Shown: in pieces, positions 1 through 11,712 of the stretch
Numbering within the stretch: position 1 is the first letter of the stretch
How the letters are laid out: the number at the start of each line of letters is the position of its first letter
NCBI RefSeq assembly: GCF_048544455.1
Contig: NC_133537.1
Location: forward strand, 72,077,634-72,141,633
DNA length: 64,000 nt
Direction: 5' to 3'
Origin: Silene latifolia
Lineage: Eukaryota; Streptophyta; Magnoliopsida; Caryophyllales; Caryophyllaceae
Position numbers and translations under genes: made by a program
Notes under the pieces: model-generated
What the model was told of the DNA's origin: nothing
What the model saw: only the letters and a program-made list of their open reading frames with translations
Database searches by the model: none

Positions 1-1135
1 ATGTGCCGGACGAAGAGCAAGCGTTCTTCTCACAACGTCTACCGGCGGGATGTGAACGCCCTTCAGCTGAGCAGCGTGAGTATCCCATTTGTATTCATTC
101 ACATCTTCTCATATTTTGTTTTCAATTGATCATAGGAATGACCTTTGCCTTCATATTGTGACAGTGGGTGCCCAGACCTTGGGCGGAGTACGCTGGAGCG
201 CCTCCCTTTGTTCTTTGAGACCCTTCGTCCTAGGAGTTCGAGTTTCTTGCCTTGTTGTGGACGTCGATGGGTCTTGTATGGTATCCGGGCGAGCGGTTAG
301 CTCGTCGGTGCTTTCGGGCGCGTTGACGGTTCCCGTCGATCCTCCTAGGACGATGTTTAGGGAGCCTTCTGAGGCTGAGAGGGAGGCGGACCTGGCCGGT
401 GCCAGTGGCGACGACCTTCTTCTCCCTGAGGAGGATTACTCGGCGTTCCTTTACGGGAGATTGGCCTATTGGCCGGTAGTGGTGAGTATCCTTTGTTTTT
501 GATTTTGAAAATTACGACGAAGGATCATCGATTAACGAGAGTTGTTTTGTCCTTGTAGGAGGTTGAGGCGGCGGGCATCGAGCCCCCAGAGTACCCCGAG
601 ACCCTCGAGTACACCGACGCTCTTTCGGGAGGACGACGATCTCGAGTTACGTGACTTTGACGTAGCGTGACGGATCTTGGCCTGGATGATGGCGGGCAAA
701 GATCGATTCGGAGGGTGAGCTCCCATTTTGCATGGTTTTCGTGTAAGAACACGTTTGATCGAATTTGTTTAATTCTTCGAGGATTTCTTTGAAATGCAGG
801 TCGCGCCATCTCGGTTCGTGGCACTATGGAGGGTGGCCAACCGGCTACGAGCTACGGCCATTGAGGCACTCGTCGGCGGTCGGGGTCGTCAGGTATGAAC
901 CTTTATACCCATTTTTCGATCTTCTTTTTTTTTGAGTTTTGGTTTTCCAATTGAGTTGATTGACGTGAGCCAATTCGTTCTTTTGTTTGCGGGGGTGACC
1001 GCGAGTCGGGACGAGAGTTGGCCCGAGGCTCGGGAGGAGACGGCTCGCTTGTCGAGGAGCTCGAGTTTCGGGATGCCGAGATCGCCGCTCCGATGGCGAG
1101 AGTTCTTTGAGTTGGAGGGTGCCCAGCAGTAGCTT
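1..1135 (+). pseudogene. Unrecognised exon-intron gene remnant, probably element-borne
   Basis: I do not recognise this product. Exon-like stretches are separated by plausible splice sites: donor near 485, acceptor ending at 558, donor near 715, acceptor ending at 799, donor at 893. The exon 800-892 reads as a clean peptide (VAPSRFVALWRVANRLRATA...). The last stretch (about 1010-1090) has a charged, coiled-coil-like reading containing VEELEFRDAEIAA in one frame. No single frame runs through, and stops occur in every reading, so it looks decayed. It lies on the same strand as the antisense gene at 2116-3660 and antisense to the Tat element, so it may be a second antisense gene of that element or the tail of another repeat. 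The start lies before the window. Confidence 0.35.
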
Positions 1136-1990
1136 GTGTAGTTTTGTAGATTTGTACATTTTGATTTTGAAACATTTTTGGACTTGGTTTGGGGCGCAAG
1201 CCCCCAGTTTTCTTGGATTTTTGATTTGGTCGGGGCGCAAGGCTTGATTTTGTACATTTGGACTTGTTTGGGCGCGAGCCGGTTTGCTTGTACATTTGGA
1301 CTTGTTGGGCGCGAGCCCCGCCTTGTTTGTACATTTGCTTTTTTGTATATATGATGGCCTGAGTGCCTTTGCTGCTGGGTTGTTTGTTTGTACCTGCAGG
1401 TTAGTTCTTGAACAGGTTTGGTAGATGACGGTTTACGCCGTCATGTTACCGGAATTTACATGGACAATCACGCGATTCACACATTTTATATACATATAAG
1501 GCCTTTAATTAGTGCAAAATGAGACTCAAAAGGACCAAATGCAAAAATTTTTTTTAGGAAATGACCGGAAATGACAAATGACCGGACGGTAGGGAGGGTT
1601 ACCCCCGAAAAAAAAGAAAAATAGAAATTCATAAGTTAGAAAATGTAGCAAAAGAAATTAAGAAAATGAAATAAATATATGAAAGTTTGAATAATAAAAA
1701 GAATTAAATGGATAATTAAATACACAAATGTGATAAAACGGCGAAAATGTCAATGTCGCCTCGAAATGCGTGCCCGCGAAATTAGGAAATCCCAAAACAT
1801 GGTAAACTTCCGTAGTTTACCCAAAATAAAATCCCATAGGAATAGGAAATCACGCGTGTTATAGAATTAGGAAAGATCCAAGCGCGGAAATCACGGGAGT
1901 GAGCACGGGGAAGGCGCGACATGAGTCGCGTCCCTTTGAAGAGGCGCAGCAGTGCGCTTTGTTCCCGAGGGGTTTGTTTCGACGGATTTT
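1136..1990. other. Non-coding stretch of the Tat element 3' region
   Basis: No gene is seen here. The first 250 bases are T/G-rich and resemble a 3' untranslated region, with several copies of a short 'gtacatttggacttg' phrase (about 1251-1335). The rest is A-rich. The last 100 bases turn G+C-rich and hold a module also found in the LTR at 13.67-13.74 kb. Confidence 0.5.
1895..1975 (+). repeat. G+C-rich module shared with the Tat 5' LTR
   Basis: The 38 bases from 1938 start GAAGAGGCGCAGCAGTGCGC and are nearly identical, in the same plus orientation, to 13694-13731 in the LTR. Weaker similarity extends leftward through a 'GGGGAAGGCGC' and 'GTC' rich run. Here the module sits just upstream of the plus-strand TATA box at 2007. 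In the LTR it sits upstream of a minus-strand TATA box. Confidence 0.6.
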
Positions 1991-2006
1991 GGAAACAGCA
2001 AATTAG

Positions 2007-2015
2007 TATAAATAG
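2007..2015 (+). promoter_or_regulatory. TATA box of the antisense gene
   Basis: TATAAATAG lies about 100 bases upstream of the ATG at 2116 in a locally G+C-rich setting. The same nonamer occurs on the opposite strand in the LTR (13561-13569). Spacing to the ATG fits a plant core promoter with a short leader. Transcription is inferred, not shown. Confidence 0.55.
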
Positions 2016-2115
2016 AAAGCGCTGCTAGAAGCTTTGAATCATACAATTCTTCCGTCTTTTCTTCGTTGCTTCTCCTAAAACTCCTAAAATAAATTTTCAA
2101 GAGAAAATTATCATC

Positions 2116-2828
2116 ATGAATACTTTGGAGGTTCGCTTGAAGGAATGGACTAATGAGTTTTCGAACATGGAAAAGCACGACATGGGTGCTTATAATCTTG
2201 GGTCTTTATTGAGTTTGAAACTCATCAAGGTAGTGAAACCGTTCTTAGATGCTTGCCTTGATTATTGGGATCCAAATTATCATGTATTCGCCTTTCCAGG
2301 AGGTGATATTTGTCCTTTTCGGAGGAAATTGTCGCTATTGGCGGTTGGGACCCGAACACTTACCTGCCATCCCTTCTACCGCTCAAGGGTATAAGAGTAA
2401 GTTTAGAGATTTGCTTGGACTTACTAGACTTGAGGTGGATCGCCTTGTTACTTCGAAAGGCGTGCGGATGTTGGATTTTATAGACCGATTCATCAACGGG
2501 GCCGACCCCTCTGTCTCTTATGTTGCCGGGAGGAGAGCATTTGGCTTTGTTTGTTGCATGTGTATGTCTTTCGGGGACATGTTGATGAGGACTTGAGAGG
2601 TGATCCTCGCCTTTTGAGCCTTATTGAGCAAATGGGGTGCAGGGAGCCCGGACTTGTCCGTGCTTAGGGAGATCATTTTGGGTTTGGATAATAGGAAATC
2701 CAACCGCGATCTTCCGTTCTTGGGAAGTCCCGTTATCCTACAGGTAAAAGACACCTTCCTTTCTTCTTTCTTTTCGTTTTTTTTGTTTTTTTTTTTTTTT
2801 TTGTTTTGTTTTTTCCTTTTTTTTTTTC

Positions 2829-2864
<36 letters not shown>

Positions 2865-3660
2865 GTGTCTAATACTGTCTTGGTAAGTTTGGCTCATGGA
2901 ACAGCTCCGATTGCTTGAGCCCCGGTTCATGCACTTTCCTATCATGCTCGTATGATTTCGATGAGGACGAGGTTGTACATGGTGGATTTCACTCGGGTCT
3001 GTGACTATTGGAAGAACAAGCTAAAGGCTGATGATGGCCCTTTGATCCGGTGGGTTGTACCGTGGTGGCACCTCAAGTCATGTCACACGGGGTGTCTTCT
3101 TTAGATCCCACTAGGTCCGTGCGCATCCCCGGATTGGAGTTTATGGTGTGCATCTTCCCTGAGAGGTTGATGAGGCAAGTTGGGTTGAAGCAGATGATCC
3201 CTAGGCTTGACACCGTCCATGCAGATCGCCATGGCGTTGACTACGAGAGCCAAGAAGAGAGTGGGCTATGAAATGGGCCCAAAGAAACATGTGGTTCTTG
3301 AGCTTCTCCTCCAATGCTTTGTGGGTGTTGATTCTTATCGAGGTGGAGGAAGGCTGCAACCGGAAGAGCGCGAAAGATCGAGGAAGCGCGAGCCGTTGAT
3401 TACAAGGTGCGCGAGGGAGAGAAAGAGAAAGAGAAGCATCTGACCGAAGGAGAAGAAGAAGCCGGCTTTCAAGTCATTCATCCTTCGAAGAAATCAAAGA
3501 CTACTCTGTCGCGAGAGATGGTGGTTGACAAGAACGGGAGGGTCGGGCCTCGAGAAAGACCGTTGGTGATTAGGTCTGAAGTGGTGCAAGAGCGCCCGGC
3601 TCGAGGTCGTGACAAGAAATATGACAAGAACGACAAGGGCAAGGGAAAGATGGAGGAATA
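2116..3660 (+). pseudogene. Antisense gene of the Tat element (plant-mobile-domain-like)
   Basis: This gene runs opposite to the retroelement, between integrase and the element's 3' end. It starts at ATG 2116 (MNTLEVRLKEW...) and contains the phrase LDYWDPNYHVFAFPGGDICP, which resembles the plant mobile domain family also found as antisense ORFs in Tat/Retand-type elements. The frame shifts near 2300; the continuing frame reads GYKSKFRDLLGLTRLEVDRL. A likely intron is 2744-2904: GTAAAAG donor, long T tract, CAG acceptor. Later pieces (MRTRLYMVDFTRVCDYWKNK, then IPGLEFMVCIFPERLMRQVG) fall in different frames. The last part (3320-3660) is very basic and K/E/R-rich, like a nuclear tail. At least two frameshifts make this copy inactive. 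Its function is unknown. Confidence 0.6.
2760..2865 (+). repeat. Poly-T tract within the antisense-gene intron
   Basis: About 100 bases are almost pure T with a few G and C. The tract lies inside the candidate intron 2744-2904 and is far longer than a normal polypyrimidine tract, so it has probably expanded by slippage. Confidence 0.8.
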
Positions 3661-4195
3661 GCCCAAGTCTTAGTTATTATTATTTGATTATTATTTATTA
3701 TTGTTGTAATAAAAAGGAGGGATTTTTAGAATCCTAGCCTATCTATTTTTATTATTTGTCGTACTATTTAGAAAATGAAATAAAAGAGGTTAAATGGTTA
3801 TGAAACCGTTGGCATTTTCTTTAATTATTCTTGTCGAATTTCAAGTGCAATGCAAATGTCCTTCTATTTACATTTATTTTATATATAATGGTGGGTTGAA
3901 TCCCGTGAAGGATTGCCTACGTATTCACTTAAAGAAAGTGAAATCAAACCCAAGCGCGTAGTTCGAGTAAATGTAAAAGAATAATTGTTCAAGCAAGAGC
4001 TTGTAATGAACATAGAAAATAAGCATGAGCTTTGCTTACTCGGGAGGTGCGAATTTAGTTTGTTTGATGATATGAGGATGACAAGTTTGCCAAGATGCAA
4101 GAGCATAGTGACATTCAAATGGGCCAGGGGCCGTTTATTTAGTGCCACAAGAGCGACACGTAGGTTTACGCGAGGCGCGTTTTCGCCGTCTTATC
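3661..4195. other. Spacer between antisense gene and integrase
   Basis: No gene is seen. The first half is A/T-rich and contains GTTGTAATAAAAAGG, a plausible plant 3' end for the antisense gene. The second half leads into the end of the integrase reading frame on the minus strand. Confidence 0.4.
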
Positions 4196-6199
4196 CTAGG
4201 CATAGTATCGTTTCGGTTGGTCGAGATTTGTGGGGTTTGAAAACTCATTTCCATCCAGGTCTGTGATTCTAACCGCACCCCCTGGGAGTATGGATTTGAC
4301 TAGATATGGTCCGGCCCAATTAGGTTTGAATTTCCCTCTCGGGTCGACAGGTAAAAGAGCTCTAACCGATTTGAGAACTAAATCTCCTTCTTTGATATTT
4401 CTTGGCCTAACTCTCTTGTTGAAAGCTCGTTTGATACGTGCTTGATATGTTTGGACATTATGTAAGGCACGTAGCCTACGTTCATCCAAGAGGATGAGTT
4501 CTTCGTATCTGTCCCTTTTCCAATCGGCTCCGGATTTGACTTTCAGCGAATACGCAAGGATGGTATTTCTAGCTCAATGGTTGTACGGCTTCCATGCCGT
4601 AGGTCAAATAGAAAGGAGTAGCCCCGGTGGGCGTCCCGATCGATGTACGATACCCCCACAAAGCGAAGGGTATTTTGCTTGGCCAATCTCTATAATTGTC
4701 GGTCATTTTCTTGAGGATCGTGACGACATTTTTGTTAGCGGCCTCTACCGCGCCGTTAGTACGTGGTCGATAGGGCGAGGAGTGATGATGCTTGATCTTG
4801 TACTTGGCTAGCAACTGTTCGGTTTCGGCTTGGAAGTGGGACCCATTATCGCTAATGATTTCATGTGGGCAACCATATCGACAGATGATGTTGTTTTGTA
4901 TGAATTTGGCTACATTTTTGGCCGTGAGAGCGGTGTAGGAAGCCGCTTCTACCCATTTCGTGAAGTAGTCAATTGCTACTAGGATGAAACAGTGACCTCT
5001 GTTCGGTGGGGTTATTTTCCCAATTATGTCAATTCCCCATGCGGAGAATGGCCAAGGAGATGTCATCGTATAGAGCAACGAAGGAGGGACATGTTTACGT
5101 TCCGAAGATTTGTGATTGTGGCAATGCCTCGCATATTTGATGCAATCGGATTCCATTGTGGTCCAATAGTACCCTAGACGTGTGATTTTCTTTGCCATCA
5201 TAGGTCCACTCATGTGAGGACCGCATTCTCCATCGTGGACTTCTTCCATCACCTTTCGTGCCTGTGAATGATCAAGGCAACGTAGGACTACACCAAGAGG
5301 TGTTCTTTTGTACAATTCTCCTTGCATTAGGATGTATTGGGAAGCTAGTAGGCGTATAGCTCGTTGTCCCCTTTTGTCCATTTCTGGTGGATAGGTACCG
5401 TTAAGCTTGAAGTTTAGGATTGCTTGGAACCAGGGTTCTTGTGCGATTTCTTCTTCATCGGTAATTTGATGGACATACGCTGGCTCCGACCGTCGTTCGA
5501 TACACAAAGGCATTTCCATCATGTAATCTGGCATGTTTATCAAAGATGCAAGTTTCGCAAGAGCGTCTGCAAATTGATTTTCCTCTCGAGGTAGGTGTAA
5601 GTAGGTTACATGATCAAAGAATTGAGCCACTTGGTCTATCTGGCCTCGATAGGGTGCAAGGCTTTCACTTCGGATTTTCCAGGATCCTGTAACTTGGTTG
5701 ATGATCGTGACGAATCCCCGTGCACCGGAGGTTTTGATGCCTAAGCTTACGCCGCTTGTAGTCCAATTAGACAAGCCTCATACTCTGCGGCGTTGTTTGT
5801 CACCTCGAAGTCGAGTTTGACAGCGATCGGTGTATGCTCACCTTCAGGAGAAATGAGCAACACTCCTATCCCAAATCCTCTTAGGTTTGATGCTCCATCG
5901 AAGTATAGATCCCAAGAATCTACATCAGTTTGAAGTATATCCTCGTCGGGAAATGACCAAGTATCTATGGTTTGTGCGTCGTTGATGGGATTTTCTGCGA
6001 AGAATTCGGCGACGGCGCGACCCTTTATTACTTTCAGTGGCACATATTTGAGGTCAAATTCCGAGAGCATCATGGTCCATCTTGCCAGACGTCCGTTGAG
6101 AACGGGTTTCTCGAAGAGGTATTTGATTGGATCCATTTTGGAGAATATCTTGTGAGTAGCTAAGCATGTAATGACGTAGCTTCTTTGTTGCCCACACAA
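4196..6199 (-). pseudogene. Tat pol: second RNase H and integrase
   Basis: The upstream part (6199-5747) holds an RNase H of the archaeal-like type: DSWDLYFDGASNLRG with NNAAEYEACLIGL. The frame shifts near 5760 into the integrase (5774-4569). There the zinc-binding pattern H...H...C..C is visible around GECGPHMSG and YARHCHNHK. The catalytic Asp residues are in WGIDIIGK and SDNGSHF, and the Glu in NGAVEAANK, so the DDE triad is intact. The C-terminal integrase region follows at 4489-4196 (RNIKEGDLVLKSVRALLP, PNWAGPYLVKSI) after another frame change. Integrase inserts element cDNA into the chromosome; this copy is broken by frameshifts. Confidence 0.85.
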
Positions 6200-7652
6200 G
6201 AGCGAGGCATGTCTTTTCGAGTTGTGAATATTTGCACTCGTATTCCAAGAACTTCTTACTTAGATAGTAAATGGCTCTTTCTTCACTTCCTACGGTTTGA
6301 GCTAGCATGGCACCCATGGCGGTTTCGATTCTTGCATGAGATATAAACCAAGAGGTTGATCTGTTTGTGGTGGCATGAGCACCGGTGGTTTAGCCAATAT
6401 CTCCTTGATTAGGTCGAATGCCTTTTGACAATCGTCGTCCCACATGGTGTGGTCTGTTTTCTTGAGCTTCTTGAAGATAGGCTCGCAAATCATCGTAAGT
6501 TTCGATATGAATCGACTTATGTATTGCACTTTTCCCAGAATCCTCGACTTCTTTTTTGTTTGAGGTTGTGGCATTTCAATTAGAGCTTTGATTTTGGAAG
6601 GATCTATTTCTATGCCTCGTTGGCTAACGACGTACCCTAGGAGTTTGCCAGATGTCACCCCGAATGTGCATTTTTGAGGATTGAGTCTCATGTTGTACTT
6701 TCGTAGCCTTGCGAAGAACTTGCGAAGGTTCGCAATATGTCCCTCTCTTTCCTTGGATTTGACGATCATGTCATCTACATATACCTCGACTTCCTTATGC
6801 ATCATGTCATGTAGAAGTGTAGTCGCGGTGCGTTGGTATGTAGCCCCGGCGTTGATCAATCCGACGGCACATTGTATAGCAATAGGTTCCCATTGGGTGA
6901 CGAACGCGGTCTTATGCATGTCTTCCATGGCCATTTTGATTTGGTTGTAACCCGCATATCCATCCATGAAGGATAGTAATGCATGGTCTGCAAAGATTGT
7001 CTACCAATATGTCGATGTGAGGTAGAGGGAAGTCGTCTTTTGGGCTTGCTTTGTTTAAATCCCTAAAGTCAACACAAACTCGGATTCTCCCATCCTTTTT
7101 GGGCACGGGCACTATGTTAGCTACCCAAATGTAATACTCGGAAACTTTGATGAACCGGCTTTGAATTGTTTGTCAACTTCTTCCTTAATCTTTAGAGCCC
7201 ACTCTGTTCTCATTCGTCGAAGCTTCATTTCACAGTTTGAAACCTGGCTTAATCGGAATCCTATGTTCGGCGATATCCCTGTCGATCCCTGGCATGTCTT
7301 TGTAGGACCAAGCGAAAACGTCTTTGAATTCATTTAGGAGGTCTATGAAATCGGTTCTTTCGGTTGAGCTCAAGGTAGTCCCTATCCTAAGTTCTTTGGG
7401 TTCTAGTTCGGTTCCAACATTGATGGGTTCGGTGTCCTCAATTACAGGTCCCTCTTCCCCTTCCTGTAGTATTTCTTTGGCTACGTAGGGAGGTATTTCG
7501 GTCAAGTCTGGGTTTTGGTCATCCTCAGTATCATCATAAACAGAATTGCACTCAAGATAACGCAAAGAGTAAGCAGAACCTGATTTATTCATATTAAGAT
7601 TTGAGTAAAGTTGAAACAAAGAAGCCAACTGATCCAAGGATAGTGGCGGCAA
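6054..7652 (-). pseudogene. Tat pol: reverse transcriptase and first RNase H
   Basis: Pieces in successive frames cover the RT. 7652-7230 is the region before RT, ending in the DVFAWSYKDMPGID phrase common to gypsy pol. 7333-7121 has the MRTEWALKIKEEVDKQ stretch, 7112-6912 has PVPKKDGRIRVCVDFRDLNK, and 6967-6302 has the catalytic YVDDM followed by LRKYNMRLNPQKCTFG. 6317-6054 carries the first RNase H region (YYLSKKFLEYECKYSQLEKTCLAL). Frame changes near 7240, 7115, 6980 and 6310 each interrupt the protein, so it cannot be active as it stands. The RT active-site motif itself is preserved. Confidence 0.85.
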
Positions 7653-9469
7653 AGGGACGAATGGTGGGGCATTTCCGAACTATCGTGACTACTCGAAAAT
7701 AAGCTAGGAGAAACGAGGGGAGTGGGGATGACGACAGGAGTAGACTCTCTAATGACTCCTCTAGACTCGACTCGACTCGACTCCGACTCGATTCGAATTC
7801 GTCGTCTTGGTTCTTCTTTGAACATCTCTCCTTCTCCAGTGGTGAGCTTGAAGAGTCTTCCTTGATTGTTGGTCCATTTGATTGATTTCCTCCACCCTTT
7901 CTGCTGCTTTGTGTCGATTTCTGTGATCAATGCGGTGGGGTTGAAGCGATCGTCTTGAAGTATCGTAGTAATGATCTCATCCTGCGCGGCCCTAACAAAT
8001 CGGTCCTCTCCAAACAGGAGGCTAACAGCTTGTTCGTCTAAGCAAGGTGCTTGACGGTTTTTGACGGTAGGAACCGTTTCTGGAGGGATAAAGTAGCAAT
8101 CGTGAAAGATCTCGATTCCGGCCAACTTCTTCTCGAGGTAATGCCAAGGTTCGGAAAATCCATGAAAGAGTTCCGAACTTCCTTCTTGGACGAAGTATCC
8201 ATTGAGGGTAGGAAGATATGGCCTCATTTGGACTCCTACATACTTGCGGTCTTGGGCGAGCATTTCGAGAACTTCTTCTGTTGTGGGTTTGTACCCTAGT
8301 CCAAGTGGTATTCTTGATGAGTTGCCCTTCTTATATGGCGCGAATGTGTTCTCCCGAATTGGGTTCAAAGGCATTCCAGGGAAGTATCCCTGGTTCTTGA
8401 GTATGTGGTTGACCACCAAGTTGGAGTAGGGATTATAGTATAAGGATGCCAACTCACTTTCTATGACATTTACGCTTTGGAAGCCCCCAAGTTCGTATAT
8501 GGGATCCGCAAGGACTTGATTATTTGATTGCTTCTCGATTATGGCCTTAATGGGTGACGAAGTGATTGTCACAACTTTGCCATTTAGTGGGATCTTGATC
8601 TTTTGATGAAGGGTGGATGTTACCGCTTTGGAAGCGTGAATCCAAGGCCTTCCCAGAAGTATGTTGAATGAAGCTTCGATGTCCACTATTTGGAAGTTGA
8701 CCTTTCGTTCGATTGGTCCCGTTGCTATGGTTAGATTGGCAAGTCCTACCACTTTTCGTCGTGTACCGTCATATGCCCGTACACCTTGATTTGTAGGAGT
8801 CCAGTCCGACTCTTTCATGCCTAGTTTGTATGCCGTTTTGAGGGGTATGACGTTGACCGCGGAGCCATCATCTACCAAGGTCATTGGCACATTTTTCTTT
8901 AGACAGATGACAGTGATATATAGAGCAAGGTTGTGACTAGCGCCGAAAGGTGGCAAGTCTTCGTCTGAGAAAGTAATAGGATTACTTAGCTTCGGGGATT
9001 CTTGGAAGACCAAGTTGACTACATCTTCAGGAGTAGAGTTATGTGCCACATTCAATTTGGCCAAAGCTTGCAGTAAAGCTTGGCGGTGTGGAAATGAGCT
9101 TGCCACTAGTTGCCAGACCGAAAGATCAGCCTTGGTTCTTTGTAATTGCTTGAGCAAATGGTCAGTGGGGTCATCTTCGTTGTCATTTGGTGTGATGACA
9201 TTGGTTGGACCGTTTTGAGTAGTGTTTTGGTATGGACGACCCGAGCGAGTTAGGTGATCCACATCTTGGTCTTCGCCATTTTGGACTATTTCCTTGACTA
9301 AGGAGTTTTCAATGAGATATTCATCTTCATCGTCATCGGCCCAAACCCCATTGATCGCGGCTAGTTCCCTCATCCTCATGATGTCACTTTCTAGTTGTAT
9401 GATTTGATCGACTAGTTTATCGACCACGGCGACTACTTCTTGCATAGTAGCATTTTGAGAGAAGATCAA
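7589..9469 (-). pseudogene. Tat protease region (gag-pol junction to RT)
   Basis: This 626-codon open frame has the retroviral-type aspartic protease signature LVDDGSAVNVIPL, with DDG in place of DSG or DTG as is usual in Tat elements, followed by IEASFNILLGRPWIHA. It opens (TTG ATC, no ATG) across the gag stop in another frame, so expression would need frameshifting or splicing. The frame is lost near 7660, just before the linker to RT. The C-terminal part (residues about 500-600) is a spacer of unknown role. Confidence 0.8.
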
Positions 9470-11054
9470 GTGACGCGTTCTTTAGGTGTTGCATTGGGAT
9501 CGCGCAAGATCATTACCATGCTTTCTAATTCCCACACTTGTCTATCTACACTCCTTGCCCAGGCGATGAAGTCGGAAATGGTAGGGGAGATGGTAGAGTA
9601 GAGTCTTTCTTTCTCAATTGCCTGAATTTCATCCTCGGCGGGAGAAATGAGATGTGAGCAATCTAAGGTAGATTCATCACTTGTAATCACTAGAACTCCA
9701 AGAGGATTCTGAGTGTTATTAGGCTTACCTCCTGGTGGAATTGGAAGTCGACCATCTTCAATCATATCTTGAAGCACGTGTTTCAACTTGTAGCATTTTT
9801 CGGTGTCGTGCCCCTTACCCCTATGGTATTCACAAGAGGAATTTTCGTCCCAGAACTTGGACTTCCTTTCGGGTTCGGGAGTAGGTCCAATGGGTTGGAG
9901 TTTGCCTTGCTTCACTAGCCTTTTTAGAGCATTGGAGTACGTATCTCCAAGGTTTGTGAACTTCCTTGGTGGGCTAGTTTTCTTGGATGGCTCGAGAAGG
10001 TTAACCTCGTCGGTCTTGCTAGTAGAGCCGTATGAACGACTTGTGGACCCTTGATATCCTCGACCTACCGTTTTGGACAAGAGCCCTTTGCGGATGTCAT
10101 CTTCAATTCGTGTCCCCAACATGGTTAAGTCTTTGAAAGTCTTGATGTTTTGATATCTCAAATGGTTGGCATATATGGGCTTGAGATTGTCCACGAATTT
10201 CTCCACAAGAGTGGCCTCATCTGGGCGTTCTACTAGTTGAGTACTAGTCTTCCTCCACCTACTTAGAAAGTCGGTGAATCCTTCTTTGTCATTCTGGGTA
10301 AGAACCTCTAGAGTGCGCATATTGACTTGGATCTCGGCATTATCCGCGTATTGTTTTGAGAATTCGATCGCGGCGTCCTCCCAAGTAGCGACCTTCTTGT
10401 GATCTAGGGTATAGAACCATTGCTTCGGGATGGTGTCGAGAGATGAAGGAAAGATCCTTAAGAACATCTCGGGTTTGATGCCTTTGATAGACATGTAATC
10501 TTTGAAAGCTCGGATGTGGTTTAAAGGGTTCTCGTGTCCTTTGAACTTAGGGATATCCGTCATGCTAAAGTTAGTGGGCAATTTGGAATTGACGGCTTCA
10601 TACTTACGATTGTTCTCCTTGTAAATGTCATCCCCCTTAAGGTACATCAATTGCTCCTCTAGGTATTGGAGTCTTTTCTCATTGCGGTCATCCCTATGAT
10701 TTGATTCTCATCCTTAGATTCGTCATCGGAAAATTGTAGTACTTCACCTTTAATGGGAGGCAACCTTCCCTCTACGTCAAAGATACGGCCTTCGATGAGC
10801 TCGAGGCGGTCATAGGTTTGGTTTTGGGTAACTTGCATTTGGGCCAGCGCGGCTAGGATTCGATCACTATTCTCTTGAAGTTCTTTGGAGGTTCGTATCA
10901 TCACTTGACCCAGGCATCTTGGAAACTGGACAAGAGATCGGCGACGAATCAAAACACGATCGACCATTCTATCACACTTGCTAAAAGAGGAAAAGACTTG
11001 ACTCATGAAGTGGGTGTGTGCCACTTGTGTCGAGTGAGTTTTGAAGAAAGACAA
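9466..11054 (-). pseudogene. Tat gag
   Basis: The main frame 10650-9466 (394 codons) is a typical plant gypsy gag. It has the retrotrans_gag core (HIRAFKDYMSIKGIKPEMFLRIFPSSL, WFYTLDHKKVATWEDA, LSRWRKTSTQLVERPDE), a linker, then a single CCHC-like knuckle reading CEYHRGKGHDTEKCYKLKH. The N-terminal part is in another frame (11054-10659), with the coiled-coil-like stretch RTSKELQENSDRILAALAQM. The two join near 10690 (QYLEEQLMYLKGDD), so at least one frameshift is present. Gag forms the cytoplasmic particle that packages element RNA. Confidence 0.8.
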
Positions 11055-11689
11055 GGTCTTTGAAAATGTGTGTCCTAGCCAACTGTAGTGTAGTTGTAGG
11101 AGTGGACTCGAGGTGAGGTTTTGAAATGGGCTTGTGGCCCGAATTTTGACACGACAAACGGACAGAGTTTTGACCGGATTTCGTACTAATTAAAGGCCCT
11201 ATTTTCGAAATTCTTGATTGAAAACGGGTTTTGATTTTTGAAAGTTCGTCATGGTTTTGTTTAGAATGGTGATCACATAAGGTTTGCACATTTATACAAG
11301 CATTATAACGGGATCTTTGAGTGCGTTTAGAAGGGTTTTGGTTTAAAGGGTGGGTTGCCATACCGAACCATCAAACCCGAAGTCTGTGGAGAGGCTCGTG
11401 CCAAACAAGAGTAAGGCCGATTCCTAGTCCATTTCCTCAAGTAGTGAAGGCCCTTGATACAAACAAGAGTAAGCACCATGGTATGGATGACGTCAATCGC
11501 TATCCATCTTTAGGCCCAAATAAGAATTAGGACCGTTTAGACGGGACAATTGGTCGAATGGGTTGGGTTGGGCCTAGGAAGGCCGAATAAACGGTCTAGG
11601 AAGACCGAGTTATGAGAACCGACAATTGTCTTGTACAAACTTATTCCCTAACCTTGTTCAAGTTTCACCCTAGCTACACGTAAGTGTAT
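11055..11689 (-). other. Tat 5' leader between primer site and gag
   Basis: This is about 630 bases of leader. A 126-codon open frame (11361-10981, minus) overlaps the gag N-terminus and has no recognisable domain. Some Ogre/Tat elements have an extra ORF upstream of gag, but I cannot support that here. Confidence 0.4.
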
Positions 11690-11707
11690 AATCCCAATGA
11701 GTCGCCA
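11690..11707 (-). promoter_or_regulatory. Primer-binding site of the Tat element
   Basis: On the minus strand the sequence reads TGGCGACTCATTGGGA directly after the LTR. A TGGCGACTC start is the form seen in Ogre/Tat elements primed by a tRNA 3' end (tRNA-Arg is usual). Its position fixes the inner end of the 5' LTR near 11713. Confidence 0.65.
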
Positions 11708-11712
11708 AAGCG

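Noticed and set aside
1861..2060. 3' LTR of the Tat element, because of the shared GAAGAGGCGC module
   Set aside because: Only about 80 bases are shared; the LTR start (TGTAGACACC on the minus strand) and the flanking LTR sequence are absent here.
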